A stretch of 64,000 nt of DNA from Fratercula arctica (Eukaryota > Chordata > Aves > Charadriiformes > Alcidae). The notes beneath the pieces were generated by a model. It saw only the letters and a list, made by a program, of their open reading frames with translations, made no database searches and was not told the DNA's origin. The translations under genes and the position numbers were made by a program. Within the stretch, counting starts at the first letter, position 1. Each line of letters begins with the position of its first letter. This document shows, piece after piece, positions 33,956-45,666 of the stretch. The stretch covers positions 188,093,455 through 188,157,454 of the forward strand of contig CANTUZ010000001.1 of the NCBI GenBank assembly GCA_947846985.1, given 5' to 3'.

Positions 33956-34884
33956 TAGAATCATTTAGGCTGGAAAAGACCTTTAAGATCATCAAGTCCA
34001 ACCGTTAACCCAACACTGCCAAGCCCATCACTAATCCATATCACTAAGCATCACAACGACACAGCTTTTAAATACCTCCAGGGATGGTGATTCGACCACT
34101 TCCCTGGACAGCCTTTTCCAATGCTTGACAACCCTTTCAGTGAAGAAATTTTTCCTAATATCCAGTCTAAACCTCCCGTGGCGCAACTTGAGCCTGTTTC
34201 CTCTTGTCCTATTGCCTGTTACTTGGGAGAAGAGACCGACCCTCACCTCACTACAACCTCCTGTCAGGTAGTTGTAGAGAGCGAGAAGGTCTCCCCTCAG
34301 CCTCCTTTTCTCCAGGCTGAACAACCCAGGCTCCTTCAGCTGCTCCTCGTAAGACACGTGCTCCAGACCCTTCCCCAGCTTCACTGCCCTTCTCTGGACC
34401 CACTCCAGCACCTCAGTGTCTTGTAGCGAGGGGCCCAAAACCAGACACAGTACTCGAGGTGTGGCCTCACCAGTGCCAAGCATGTCCCTAGTGCTGCTGG
34501 CCACACTACTTCTGATACAAGCCAGGATGCTGTTGGCCACCTGGGCACACTGCTGGCTCATATTCATCTGACTGTCGACCAACATCCCCAGGTCCTTTTC
34601 CATGTCAGACAGCTCTCCAGCCACTCTTCCCCAAGTCTGTGGCGCTGCATGGGGTTGTTGTGACTCAAGTGCAGGACCCGGCACTTGGCCTTGTAGAACC
34701 TCATATTGTTGGCCTCAGCCCATTGATCCAGCCTGTCCAGATCCCTCTGTAGGGCCTTCCTGCCCTTGAGCAGATCAACACTCCTGCCCAACTTGGTGTC
34801 ACCTGCAAATTTACCAAGGGTGCACTCAATCCCCTCATCCAGATCATTGACAAAGATGATATTTAAGGGAACTGGCCCCAAGAC
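33956..34884 (-). mobile_element. CR1 retrotransposon, 5'-truncated, with broken reverse transcriptase
   Basis: Reverse-complement CR1. The 3' end lies at about 33956 (TAGAATCATTTAGGCTGGAA, then AAGACCTTTAAGATCATCAAG). Reading on the minus strand, the RT C-terminus appears in two overlapping frames: 34881 to about 34650 ([28 protein letters not shown]) and about 34684-34031 ([40 protein letters not shown]). A frameshift near 34650 breaks the ORF, and the catalytic FADD motif reads FAGD. The copy is inactive, and about 930 bp survive. It is better preserved than the relic at 11.9-13.4 kb. Confidence 0.92.
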
Positions 34885-35972
34885 TTCTTGAATCTACCCC
34901 ATTCAAGCAACAGGTTTAAGTTTATTCTCTGACATGTAGCTGGTCTTGGAAAAGGTGCCTTTTAAAACATCTCCTCACATTAAGATTCATTCTGAAGTGG
35001 CATTAATTGTTGGAGGTCAGTTCAGAACTATATAACTTGTTGCATTTTATTTACTTTATCTAAAAAGTATCCTGGTAACTTTTTTCTCCTCTTTCTGATC
35101 TAGATTTGGCATTTTAGCTCTACCGTTACTTGACTATGATTTAATGTTTGGGAAAAAAATAATCACTTTAGAACTGTGTGTACAATTGTTCAGTAAGGGA
35201 TAATTAATTGCTGCCTAAAGATCTTGCAAATTAAGGAACATGCAATGCAGTACAGTAACACATTCCCTTTCCGAACCCTCTTGCTCTCCAACAACAATAT
35301 CTCCTGTTCTTAGGATAAACAATATTACTACTAATTCTATTCACCAGAACTCACTTCAACCTCAAAATACAATCCTTGTCAATGCAACTGGAAGTTTTCA
35401 AGTGATGACTAACATTCTTGCCTGCTATTTTCTCTTCTTTCTCAACAGGTTCCTTCTCATTGTCATCAAAGCTTTAACCCATGAATGGGTTTTCTTAGTT
35501 TCCTCTCCCAAAACCTTTTAAACACGTTACATAAAAGTGAATGTCGGTGTCACTCTGACATGTTCAGGGGCCCCCAATTACCGCCGCTGTGTCTGCGATG
35601 AGCCTGTGAGTTTGGTGCAGCCTTTGCAGCCGGACTATCAATGTGCTGAGAAAGTATTTCCCCTCTTCTAAACTTTCTTCTGTTCCTCCAAATCCTTAGA
35701 ATTAAAAGTCCTTTCTTTCTGATATCTTACCTGTGTGCAAAGCAAACTCCTGCCTCCTGAGTCTGCCTTTGCTACAGCCCAGCCCAAACACACCTGGTGC
35801 TGCCTCGACGGTTGCTTGGACTTCAAGTTTCTGAAGAACAGCCCACTCCGTAATTCTAAACTCTCTTAACTATGGTTTGAAGAGTGTAAACATCACTTTA
35901 GCCAGAGGTAGCACCAAGAAAGTGGTCCCTCATCCTGCCTCCAAATTGGCTCCTTCCACAAACAATTTCCAC

Positions 35973-36175
35973 CTGTAGAGGCTGTTCTGCTTCTCCAGTT
36001 TTACAGGAAAGGTGGAGGGGTTTATTTTGTAAATCACTTGAGCTGTATTACAGGAAGAGATGAGCCTCAGAAATTTGGGCCCCCTGGTTTTGCTCTTGTT
36101 GATGAATGTTGCTGCTTTTGCTGAATGATGGAGCAGGTTATTCACACTTTTCATTTTGGAGCTCAAGCTCAGCAA
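35973..36175 (-). other. Candidate coding exon of an unknown minus-strand gene
   Basis: 203 bp on the minus strand, between a TTATTTAG acceptor (weak pyrimidine tract) and a CTACAG|GTGGAA donor. It is open in phase 0: LLSLSSKMKSVNNLLHHSAK, AATFINKSKTRGPKFLRLIS, SCNTAQVIYKINPSTFPVKL, ending EKQNSLY plus two bases. The out-phase matches the in-phase of the candidate at 32047-32215. I recognise no homologue. A chance open frame is the main alternative. Confidence 0.2.
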
Positions 36176-38280
36176 CTAAATAACCGAGGCAAATATTGTC
36201 CAATGATCTCAGACATTCTTTTAAGGAACATATTCCATTGTTCTTTGTCAAGAAATAAGAACCATAGGAGACACGCTGAAAAATTTTATTTTCAGGACTC
36301 ATTTGAAGTGGAGAGCTGGAAAGTTTAGGATTTGCCAAAGTCATCAGTGGATGAGACGATCTTTCCAGTTCCCCTGGTTGAAGATTGAGTTGTATATAAG
36401 GACTGCAGTCAGACGGGGGCTAAATGAGAAGTCATTTCACTGACCCAGTGGCCTGTGGAACAGATGCAACCTCTGAGGCTTCCCTGTACATTCCTCCACA
36501 TAGACAGGGGGTCTCTCTCTCCACTGGCCCCGCCTCTTTTAAACATAAGGAAACGGGTAGTAGGTGGGAGAGGAGCGCAGCACGGAGCAGCGTGGTCCAC
36601 CAGGGATAGCACGCTCACAACCTCGCTGCTTAAGACACAGGAAGGAATGAAGAAAAATGATTTTGCTCATTACTAACCCAAAAATGAGAGTAGTTGACGT
36701 TACACGTCATGTGTGCGGGGCACTGTTTGTAGCATCAGAGGAGGAGACCGACGACACAGTGAAGCCCCGAACTCTTGAGCAGAGCCTTGCTGTGCTTTGC
36801 ACTGTCTATCACAATCCAGGCGATAAACCGACGGAGAAGGCAGGATGTTCACTGCATGCAAACTATTTTATGGTTAGGTGGTGTTCAGCATTGGAGGGCA
36901 GGAACTGATCTGGCCTCACCAGAGAGCTTAGCAGTTACTGCAGAAGATAAGATTCCATGAGGAGATCTGTGAAATACCACGTGATTAAAGAAGCACGAAG
37001 ATCACAGACTGTGCTGAACTGACAGACAGACAACACGATAGCAGATAGAAGTCAATCAGGTAAATGATGGAGAGAGATGAGGACAGCAGGCTGAAGAGAA
37101 AGGCTAACGAGGGCATTGGAAGGCAATGCTAAATTTAGCAAGAGAGACCTAACTTTCAAGCCATGAACAGATGGTCAAAGTCACTCTGTCTTCTGCACAT
37201 TTTCACCCAAAGTACAGCACAGAAGACTTTTGGTTCTCACAGACAATATACAGTCTTAAAATATATCTCAAAACATGGTTAAGGACATTGTGCCTAAGAT
37301 CTTCCCACACAGAGACACAGTGCTAACTCTTCATCTAAATGAGGGCTGACATTTCCAAGGTGTATTTTCAATGTAGAACAAACCTTGCTTAGAAGCACGT
37401 CAGGATTTTCCTTCTTTTCTCACAGCTCTTTTTTAAAAAAAACAACCAAACCAACCGCTTTATTTACTGTTATTGCAAATCCTGATGTTGCAATTTATGT
37501 GATCCCTGCAAAACACATTTTCCACGTTGTGTTCCTCCTCACCACGAAATCCGCGCCTGAGCTGCTCGCGCTGCTAATTGCTGAGCCCCATTTCTCTGAC
37601 CTGCAGCGGCTCCCAGCTGACTCATTCTGCTACGAGCCAACTGCAAAAGTACCATCCCCATGTCTTGTTTTTCAGCACTAAAGTTACTGGAAAAAACCCA
37701 ATACCCAAACCCCTACAACCTCTAACGAAATCATGGTTATTGTTACTATCATACAAGAAATTGAAGCTTTAATAAAAAAGTGACTACCGAAAGATACTGT
37801 ACTTTCTAAATACACTGTGCAGGAAATGATTACAGACATAAGCTTGTAATATTCTGTATCGATAGAGATAACACACATACACAAACTCAGAGACAGCAAG
37901 ACAAACAATATGCAGTACAAAAATTTTATTGACATGAGTTTGGGATGACTGTTTTACATGTAAAGGTGAAGTGTTGGGAAACAGCTAGGCAATCCTTTCC
38001 TCTTCCAAGCTTTTCTTGAGAAAAATGCTACTTTGGAAATGATGGGCATGACCATGTTACTGTCCATAGCTCTCAAAACCGGCTCCTGGGAGCCCACTGG
38101 AAGGCAGCTAAGTCTGAGCTCAAGAAAACTGCGCTCTCCTGTGCCTACCAGATGGGGTATGGAGACAGCCAGCGCTTCCCCGGCATTACAGCTCATGCGC
38201 GCGTATCCTAAGGAGAGCCCGGGGAAATAATCCCTTCGCAGAAACTCTCCCTCGTGGGAACGTAATCTGGCTCTGTTGTG

Positions 38281-38303
38281 GCGGGGGGGGCGGGGGGGGG
38301 GGG
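38281..38303. repeat. G-rich run, possible G-quadruplex
   Basis: Two long G tracts separated by a single C (about 9 and 11 G's) on the + strand, near the 3' end of CTTNBP2. Intramolecular quadruplex formation is possible. It is also a typical place for sequencing error. Confidence 0.7.
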
Positions 38304-38604
38304 TAAATGAAAAAGGCTTAATTTTTACTGCAACTGAAGTATCATTTCACAGCAATTACATTTTAAGTCCACACTAGAAATTGATAATTACATAGTAACT
38401 CAAGTTACCTCTACTACATTATCTCTGATAATACTGTAGTTAAGCTTGTGCTCAAATCCCTTTTCAGTAAAATCCGTTTCTGTAAAACACTATTATTTTT
38501 TGGATACTTTTAAAACACTACCGAAGCATATAAAAGTTTTTACACTACACAAGAAAAAGTAAGTTAATAAATGATCACATTTTCTTCAAATCTATCAAAG
38601 AATA

Positions 38605-39269
38605 AGAGTCTGAGAAAAATAACTTTTATTGCCTTTTAATTTCTCAATCTCTTTCCTTTTTGAAAAGATAAAAGTTATAACAGAAATTCATGACATTTTA
38701 GGTGAAGAGAAGCTTGGGAGAAACAAAACTCAATTCAGCAGGCAAATGATGGGGAAATCAAAGTATTTAATATGGCTTGTAGCTGAAAGTAATTGATCTG
38801 CATTTCCAATCATTTTTAGTTATTGCCACATTCCATTAATTTTTCATTAAGTGAAGATAAAAACATGTCTTTAAATGCATGTACAATAGCTTTAAGCCAT
38901 TGCTGTACATATTGTGCAACTCATCTGAATGCAGTTTAACACGTGAGCTTAATAGAATATATTTATGTACAGTATATACACAACCAGAATCCTGTGGTAA
39001 TACCCCTGAATATTATCATTTAAGCGAGTAATTTTCATAATAAAAGAAGAAGAAGAAAAAAACCATCTACGAAGGTGGCAAAACTGCCTATTTCTGAAGT
39101 TTAAATCAATATAATTTCCAGCTGATTTACATAGAAATAAAACTGTGGTCCTGTACAAACTTTACATTACAGGGAAACAGTTTATTTTTAAAAAATATTT
39201 ACAGATTTGAGTACTTGGTTCTTCGCAATAGAGATTATATGAACACAGAAAACTGTATGGTAGGCAGGT
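38605..39269 (-). other. CTTNBP2: CTTNBP2 3' UTR (end uncertain)
   Basis: AT-rich sequence downstream of the TAA. Minus-strand AATAAA signals occur at the stop codon itself (within 39269-39278), at 39181-39186, at 38625-38630 and, more distally, at 37925-37930. I chose the one near 38625 as giving an ordinary-length UTR; the others are possible. A Pumilio-type TGTACATA lies on the transcript strand at 38964-38971. Confidence 0.5.
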
Positions 39270-39515
39270 TTATTTATTAGATTTTTCTATTTGTTCTTTT
39301 TTGTGCAAATTCCAAATCTCTCTTTTTGTGTGATTATCTGCCTCTATTTGCCTTGTATTACTGCTGCTGCTTTTTTTAGTGCTCGGCGAAGGCTGGGTGA
39401 CTTTGCTTCTAGGAACAGGAAGAAAAGATTTAACTCTGGAAACACCCAACTCTGTCTTTGATTTGCTGTTGCTGCTTTCCACAGTTCGACTGCTGCTGAG
39501 AGGACGCGTTCCATC
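39270..39515 (-). CDS. CTTNBP2: CTTNBP2 terminal coding exon
   Basis: CTTNBP2 is a brain-enriched cortactin-binding protein that stabilises dendritic spines and microtubules. This last exon begins in phase 0 after TTATTCATAG with [20 protein letters not shown], continues [20 protein letters not shown] and ends EQIEKSNK followed by TAA at 39270-39272. The core [20 protein letters not shown] is, as I recall, identical in human, and the human protein ends EHLEKPNK. The serine/lysine-rich tail is otherwise variable and looks disordered. The stop codon overlaps a minus-strand AATAAA. Confidence 0.97.
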   Translation of the reverse strand, partial: DGTRPLSSSRTVESSNSKSKTELGVSRVKSFLPVPRSKVTQPSPSTKKSSSSNTRQIEADNHTKREIWNLHKKEQIEKSNK

Positions 39516-42500
39516 CTATGAATAACAAAAAAAAGCATTTTCTCTCTAAATAATTATTGCCGTTTGACCTGAAAAACAACCAACCAACCCTACCAGCCCC
39601 ACGGAACCCTTGTGATATACAGTCTTTCGCAGTTCAGTATGACAGCTTCTTACTACTTGGTCAACAAACTATGGCTCTTTTTCGCTTCTTTGATTGAAAG
39701 GAAATATCACCACCTTAGAATACCAAAATAAGTCACTGGAGTTTATGCATTGCCATTGAAAAAAACCTTAAATGTCATTCTCAGATGTCTCAGTTTCAGG
39801 AGTACTCCAATAAAAAAAATGCCTGGTCTTTCCTTCATTACTGTGGAAAAACGACAGCTGCAGCCACAGCTAAAAGGGAAAAAATGGAAGTTTAGGCAGT
39901 TATGAGCAAAAAAATAGCTTTACAGCTTGAATAAAGATATTCACTTTTTTGTACCATCAAGGCCACAAAAAATAACAAAATAATAATGAAAAAAATAATA
40001 CTCATAAGTTGAAATGCTAGTTACATTTTAATCCACAATCTTATAGATTGCTTGCTTATAAATTAGTTTTTAGCATCTCAAATTATTTATGCTAAGAAGC
40101 TACATTCTTAAAAACTGGACCATATTCACCCTGCCCAAATTTAGATACCTGACGTGCCGAAGTCAGGTCCGTTGTCACTTTTTGTTCCTTTACAGTGAAC
40201 GAGAAAGAGGTTCATTAAGGCATTTTAGGATGGTCACTAACATATATGTTTCATGAGAGATGCTCACTTTTCCACTGACAGGAAAGGAGACTTAGGACGT
40301 TAACTGTCAGCGTCAGTTGAATCCAGATCACCCTCTGGGCAGCAATATTAAAACGTTCCATTTCACCACCAGCTACTGGTCTTCGCGTAAAGGTTGGTGG
40401 CATGAAAACAGACTTTCGTCACTGTCCATTCCTTATTAATCCTTGAATCCATCAGTTTGTATCCTGCATCAAAGATTTTGCATTTCTTATCAGTTTTCTC
40501 CTTCTCCTTCCCATACTTGAAAGCATTTTTTTCTTCAATTAAAAAAAATAAATTAATTATGGTTATGTTGCCTTTTTAAGTAATTTGTCTCATTACTGTT
40601 GATGAGATCCCCTCTGCTCATGCAGTATTGCTTTTGTTACCTACAGAATTCTATTTACTTTCACAAAAGGATGCTTTTCTAATCTCAGACTCTTTTCAGA
40701 CACCAGTTCTTGCTGCTGCATAGGTTTATTGCTGTTAAAAAGTTTGATTTCTGCTTCCGAACTGAGACTCTGCTCTTCTAAATTTTTGATAAATTGCTTG
40801 CAGGAACGATTAAAATCTAGAAACAAAGCTTGTCATTCAATTAGACCTCTTTTCCCTCTAGCAAAATGTTGGATTGCGTTTCTTTCATTTTGGCCAGGAT
40901 TTCCCCACAAAGATATGGGAAATCAATTTTGTTATTCTGTATGAAATCTTTTGATCAGGTTCTTCAAAAAACTTAAAGGTAGCTAGGCCTGTCTACCTCC
41001 AAAGTCAATGTAGTTATGCTTTACGTTGTTAAAAGGAATCTTAAGAGGAAAAAAATTGACTAGGAAAAATTTGCAGTAGGAACAGGTAGGTGAGCTGACT
41101 TACCAAATTATACACGCATCACTGCTATGTGAAGCTCTGATTTGCAATATCCGAAATTAATGTGTTCAGAGAAATATTCAAAAGCAGTATATCTAAATGT
41201 GGATCTACAATGTCAAAATTGTTTCCCTGAGCGGCGACTTTTCTCTGGATTTTAAGTAAAATGACAGAAAATATTCTACCATTTTGAATACTTGAGTATG
41301 AAAAAATATGATGGGAAGGGTGGTAAGTCATCTCATCCAACTTTAGCTTTTTTAATGCTCAGATGTGCAAGTTAAGCTATTTTCAGGGCTACTTCATCGT
41401 ACCTGCAGAAAACAGACAGAGTGTCTCTAGAAGACAATTTATGGCAGTCAGATAAAAGCGTCTCAGTTGGGCTCTAGAGGAGCCCCAGCGAGGGAACACA
41501 GACAACAGATTCTGCCCTGGCTGAATTCAGCCGTGTACTCAGAAGCCCTTGATGTTCAAAACCACAAAGAGCAAGAAAGAAAAGGGGAAAAAAGGGCAAC
41601 AACAGAGAAAGCATAACTTTTACTTTATTATCCAAAGAATGAAAACTAAGCAGGATATAATTTCATCTTCATATTTGGTAGGGATATTTGCACCCACAAA
41701 CAATGACTTCAATTTCTGCAAAGATGATGATCGTGGACCTGTTACGTCTTCTAGTAGTGTTCAGCTTCTCTTCCCACTCTGAAACTACTCTGAAGTTAGT
41801 AAAGTTTGTTTACATTCAGACTATCTTTTCCCAGAATCACCAAACTTATAACATAGTTTCTTTTGATTTCCCATAAATAAGGCGGTAAGACAACTGGATA
41901 TTACAACAAATAGCTAGGCAGAAAAAAGAAACTCAATTCCCTTTAAAAGAAAATGCTGTTCTTCACAAACTCTGGTAATATCATGTCTTCTCAACGTTTC
42001 TAGCTCTGAGAGCTTTGACACCAGAGCAGCTCAATTCTACTTAGGTAACAACCCTTAGGGAAACAGTGGTTTGAAATCATATATATTTGGGTAATCACTA
42101 AAAAAAAAATGGTAGAAAAAAACCCCACGAGCCACAAATTTTACATCAAGAATCTAAAAAAGTCTGGGGCTTTTGCAAACTTACAGAATAGCATTAATTG
42201 GGGGGGGGGAAATGAACCCGGGGCTTTTATTTCTTTCAAAATCTGATGCAAATAACTTACAATGTCAAAGTAATGTCAACAACACTTGGCCTAGGGAGAT
42301 GGCTTTATGTAAACATGAAAACTGAAGCAAATACATCCATTGTTTAATAAATCTTTAGTTTCCATTAAGACGCATGGAAGAAACTTGGCATGGTATGTCT
42401 AGCAAGTTTCCTAAGAATCATGACAGTTTATTCTTATAATAAACAGGGCACTGGAACACTCATTCTTTAGATCCAATCTGGAATTCAGATTTTGGAGAAA

Positions 42501-42545
42501 CTCAAGATACCTTCCCTATCCTACTACAAAACTCATTTCACCTAC
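39516..42545 (-). other. CTTNBP2: CTTNBP2 last intron
   Basis: About 3 kb, donor GTAGGT at 42545. It contains an exon-like open segment at 40659-40816 (listed separately), a weaker one near 41125-41340 that ends in a stop, and a G-run near 42200. Flanking exons join in phase 0 without any of these, as in the human protein. Confidence 0.85.
40659..40816 (-). other. Candidate alternative or foreign exon in the last CTTNBP2 intron
   Basis: Minus strand, after a TTTGTTTCTAG acceptor. One frame stays open (first base taken from an earlier exon): FNRSCKQFIKNLEEQSLSSE, AEIKLFNSNKPMQQQELVSE, KSLRLEKHPFVK, then a possible donor AAA|GTAAAT at 40658. Reading on, the frame reaches TAG at 40641-40643. 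It cannot sit between the two flanking CTTNBP2 exons (wrong phase) but could be joined from the phase-1 CTTNBP2 exons upstream or belong to another gene. Charged and helical-looking; not recognised. Confidence 0.25.
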
Positions 42546-42647
42546 CTTTTGTGCTGTTGTTTTACTTGGGTTAGTACCACTTGCTGAAAATACAGGATTT
42601 TTCTGAGAGTTATTGAACATCAATAGCTCATCCTTAGAATCTGCAAT
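42546..42647 (-). CDS. CTTNBP2: CTTNBP2 coding exon, C-terminal tail
   Basis: 102 bp (34 codons), phase 0 at both ends, with TTTTTTAG before it and AAAAG|GTAGGT after it. It reads IADSKDELLMFNNSQKNPVF, then SASGTNPSKTTAQK. The human counterpart begins IADSRDDLRMFDSSGNNPV, so the start is conserved and the end diverges. Part of the low-complexity C-terminal tail; no catalytic motif. Confidence 0.95.
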
Positions 42648-44586
42648 CTAAAAAAGATAGGAAAATGGTGATTTTTTAGTTATTCACAGCAGAGATTATG
42701 TTTCCATTTGCCAAATTTTGGAGTCTTGATTTTATTTTCATGTAGCTTCTGTACAATGCAATGCATAAACATCCAAAGAACGATTAAAATATCTTCCTTT
42801 TACTCCTGAGTGTGTTTGTAGGAGATGGGAGATAAAGAGAGAGATTTCATATGGGCTGTTATCAGAGGAAGATTAAATGTACGTTTCCAGAGCAATACTA
42901 TTCAGCGGAGCTTAAAAGCAGTTTCCCATTAAACTTTATCCAGCTCCAGGAACATCACAGAAAGGAATGATCCTTTTCGCTTTCTCCTGCTGTGTTTCTT
43001 CCCTACTATTTTCCGTCAAACCTTGTGACCACGCAGTCGCAGACAGTCTGATCAACCGTCTGTCCTCACTGCAAACTAGGTATTTTACCCTGGGGCAAGC
43101 TGATCCCATTCAGCTCTGCAACTGCAAAAGTGCTCGATCCCAACGGACCAGAGGCAGCAGGAACATATTCGAGTGAAAGGGCAAATTAAGAGAGTAGAAG
43201 GACTTATTTTGATGGCAGCCTGAAATTACATCACACAAAGAAAACATGCAACAGCAGCACCCTTCCTTCTGTAAGGCTCTTCTAGGCAGCTGGGGAATTA
43301 ACAGAAATTCCAGTCATGGATGGTTCCACCCATGGTGAGGAAACTGAACAAAAGACAGTGACATCTATCTGCTTCCTTATCTAACCCGTATTTCCTTGAA
43401 TTGTCAACGATGAGCAATTACATTTTACATGTTATTAAACACAATTTTAAGTTGGTTACCACTTCTTTAAGCACATCCCATCCTTTTGAAGACAGATAAT
43501 GGTAAATCCCCGCTAACTGCCTAGTGATTAGCTTGCCACCCTGGTGCGCGTGACTCATGCAAGTACTGCAAATACTTCAAAAAAAAAAAACCAACCCAAA
43601 ACAAAACACCATATTAAAGGATTTCATTAAATAGGTTGAAAAATCTCCCCGAATGCAGTATTTCTTTTTTTTAATAAAAACTTGGTTGACTTCTAAGAAT
43701 AAACAGAATACTTAATAAAGCAAAACTAGTGGAATTGCCGTTCAGGGAGATCCTAGAGGATGTAAATCACGACCTAAGCGGACAGTAGACTAAGACTGAT
43801 TCTATCCGTGTTTCAAAAGACATGGATCAGCTGCTCCAGCATGAACACAGGCTGCTGTCACAGCCATCTACTGCAGCTATGCTAGGAGGAAAGAAGGAGA
43901 AGAACAAATAGCTCCAGCTACAAGGAAAGCCGGATGCTTTTGAAAATGAGAGAGATCCACAGCTCCACCCTCTGCTCCAACGGGCCTCCCATAACCACCC
44001 ACAACCCATTCCAGGGCAGAATTTAGCCCCAGACCTCTGGGCCTCGCAAGCCTCCTTCACTCCCTCCTGCCCCTGTTAAAGAAAAAGAATTAGGCCAACG
44101 TGTTCTTTCTTGCTTGGGGCAGCAAAACTGCATTTTGCCTCCACAGCAGAGGAGCTTTGAGCCCGTTCTGTGATGGCTAATGGGATTACATTAAACAAAA
44201 CAAATGTGCAACGTGTTTTAGGAAAAACTTTCTATGTCTTCAAGACTACAAAACAGTCTCCCAGTGGAAGCAATGATAGCAAGGAAGATAACATGGGGAA
44301 CAATAATGCAGAGAAGGCTACTGGCTCTAGCGTTTATGAACTCATAAATTTCAGCCTCCACTGCAAAAATCTCTATAAAAAATAGTGAAGTTGTAATTTA
44401 GTGTATATTAAAATAGAACACTTACCCTCAAATGTATAATTTATTAGTTGACTTTGACTTATTCCCAAATAATTTAAAAATTTTCTGCAGTTCAAGTAGT
44501 GCTTGTGAATCAAAAATTTATTTTAAACACGTAGCAAACAATTGCATATGGTAATGATGTAAATTATTTAAAAACCTTGTGTTTAC
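42648..44586 (-). other. CTTNBP2: CTTNBP2 intron
   Basis: About 1.9 kb. No recognised repeat or gene. A few short open frames on both strands, including one of 71 codons on the + strand at 44170-44385, lack exon-like support. Confidence 0.85.
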
Positions 44587-44719
44587 CTTGCTTATATCAG
44601 GCTCAGATTTGCTGGAACACATACTTTGAAGTTCCTGCACAAGATCTACTTCATCATCAGAACCAAGGGACAGTCTTTGCTCCAGATTTAACGTTCTCAA
44701 TTGATCCTTCTCTGAAGAT
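44587..44719 (-). CDS. CTTNBP2: CTTNBP2 coding exon, C-terminal tail
   Basis: 133 bp. It completes a lysine codon, then reads [20 protein letters not shown], then [20 protein letters not shown] and DISK. The [17 protein letters not shown] and [14 protein letters not shown] core is almost the same as I recall for human CTTNBP2. It enters in phase 2 and leaves in phase 0. Acceptor AAACCAG; donor AAG|GTAAAC. Acidic and serine-rich, suggesting a conserved short binding or phosphorylation region; that role is inference. Confidence 0.96.
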
Positions 44720-45605
44720 CTGGTTTAAAAAAACCACAACAATCCGAGAGAATAAGCTATGTGAGAGAATTTAAATATTATACACACGTGAGAAATAGTA
44801 ATTTCTTTCCAAATGACCTTTGTTGCCACAAACAGAAAGAAAATAACATCTAAGTAAGTGGCAGCGATAGTTGTCCATAGTTGTTATATCATAACAGATC
44901 TTCTTGCTATTCAAATTATTCTCTCCATTCTGAAATTCTAACAAAGGATACTTCTGCCTACTATCTTCAAAGATGCTCCTCTTTTTAAGATGCAGCAATC
45001 AACTTTAGTCCACTCTCCTTTTTGGGCTGAATTCCAAAGACTTTAAAAAAACCCTGGCATAGTTGAAGCATAAGTATTCTGCGCTCTCTGTGCCTGGGAA
45101 TATGGTAGAACCAAGGGTTCAGACCGAAGTGAAGTCTCAGATGCAGTTCCCTCTGGCTAATTCATACACTTTCTTAGAGAAACTCTGCATCATTTAGACT
45201 AAAGTGCGTGCCTTATACCATTTTGAAATGCCATTCAGTAAGCAAAAAGAGCCAAGGGAGTTTTTAAAATATAATGCCAGGTGAAAAAAGCATACGGTTG
45301 GCTTTTCATGGCAAAGTGAGTGTTACACAATATTCTTAAGTCGTAGACTGTTCTGTTACATAAAAAGACATGTAGTGCTGCGAGGTTTGAAATACAGAAA
45401 TGGGTTCTAAAATTATACCGAAGTACAGAAATTTTATTTTCTGTCAGAAATGAAAATTAAAAATGATTCCTTTCTTCAGATGTAGAACCAGCACATTAAC
45501 AAATACAAGCTCTTCATCTATTCACTATAATGTCCTGGTTTACAACACAATTTTATCATCTGTATTGTTTGCTAGGTGTTACAAATACCAGAAATTAAAA
45601 CTTAC
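44720..45605 (-). other. CTTNBP2: CTTNBP2 intron
   Basis: About 0.9 kb. A 75-codon open minus-strand frame at 44771-44998 (containing SIFEDSRQKYPLLEF) looks protein-like but has no good exon borders. Nothing else recognised. Confidence 0.85.
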
Positions 45606-45666
45606 TTTGTGGCGAGAGAAGCTCTTTTCTTACAGTTTGGTTGCAACATAGTCTTAGATTTTATAC
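45606..45666 (-). CDS. CTTNBP2: CTTNBP2 small coding exon (61 bp)
   Basis: 61 bp: it completes glycine, then reads IKSKTMLQPNCKKRASLATK across the next splice (the final lysine is split). Acceptor TTTTTTGTGCAG, donor AAA|GTAAGT. The human segment GMKNKTISQLNCNRNASLSK is recognisably the same exon but less conserved than its neighbours. In phase 1, out phase 2, both matching the adjacent exons. A 61-bp exon is easily missed by gene predictors. Confidence 0.92.

Larger units (their letters stand above)
34885..38604. other. Intergenic region (CTTNBP2 side)
   Basis: No assigned gene. It contains an exon-like minus-strand segment (35973-36175, listed separately), a TATA-like TATATAAG at 36393-36400 on the + strand with no supported gene after it, and a G-rich run at 38281-38303. 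A minus-strand AATAAA at 37925-37930 could serve as a distal CTTNBP2 poly(A) signal, in which case the last 0.7 kb belongs to that 3' UTR. Confidence 0.7.

Noticed and set aside
36393..36609. TATATAAG followed about 25 bp later by a 61-codon frame starting ATG
   Set aside because: A TATA-like octamer is common by chance; the frame is short, unrecognised and unsupported.
41125..41340. Minus-strand frame (RKVAAQGNNFDIVDP...) with an AAATCCAG acceptor and a GTAAGT further on
   Set aside because: The frame hits TAG before the donor, the phase does not fit neighbouring CTTNBP2 exons, and no similarity was recognised.
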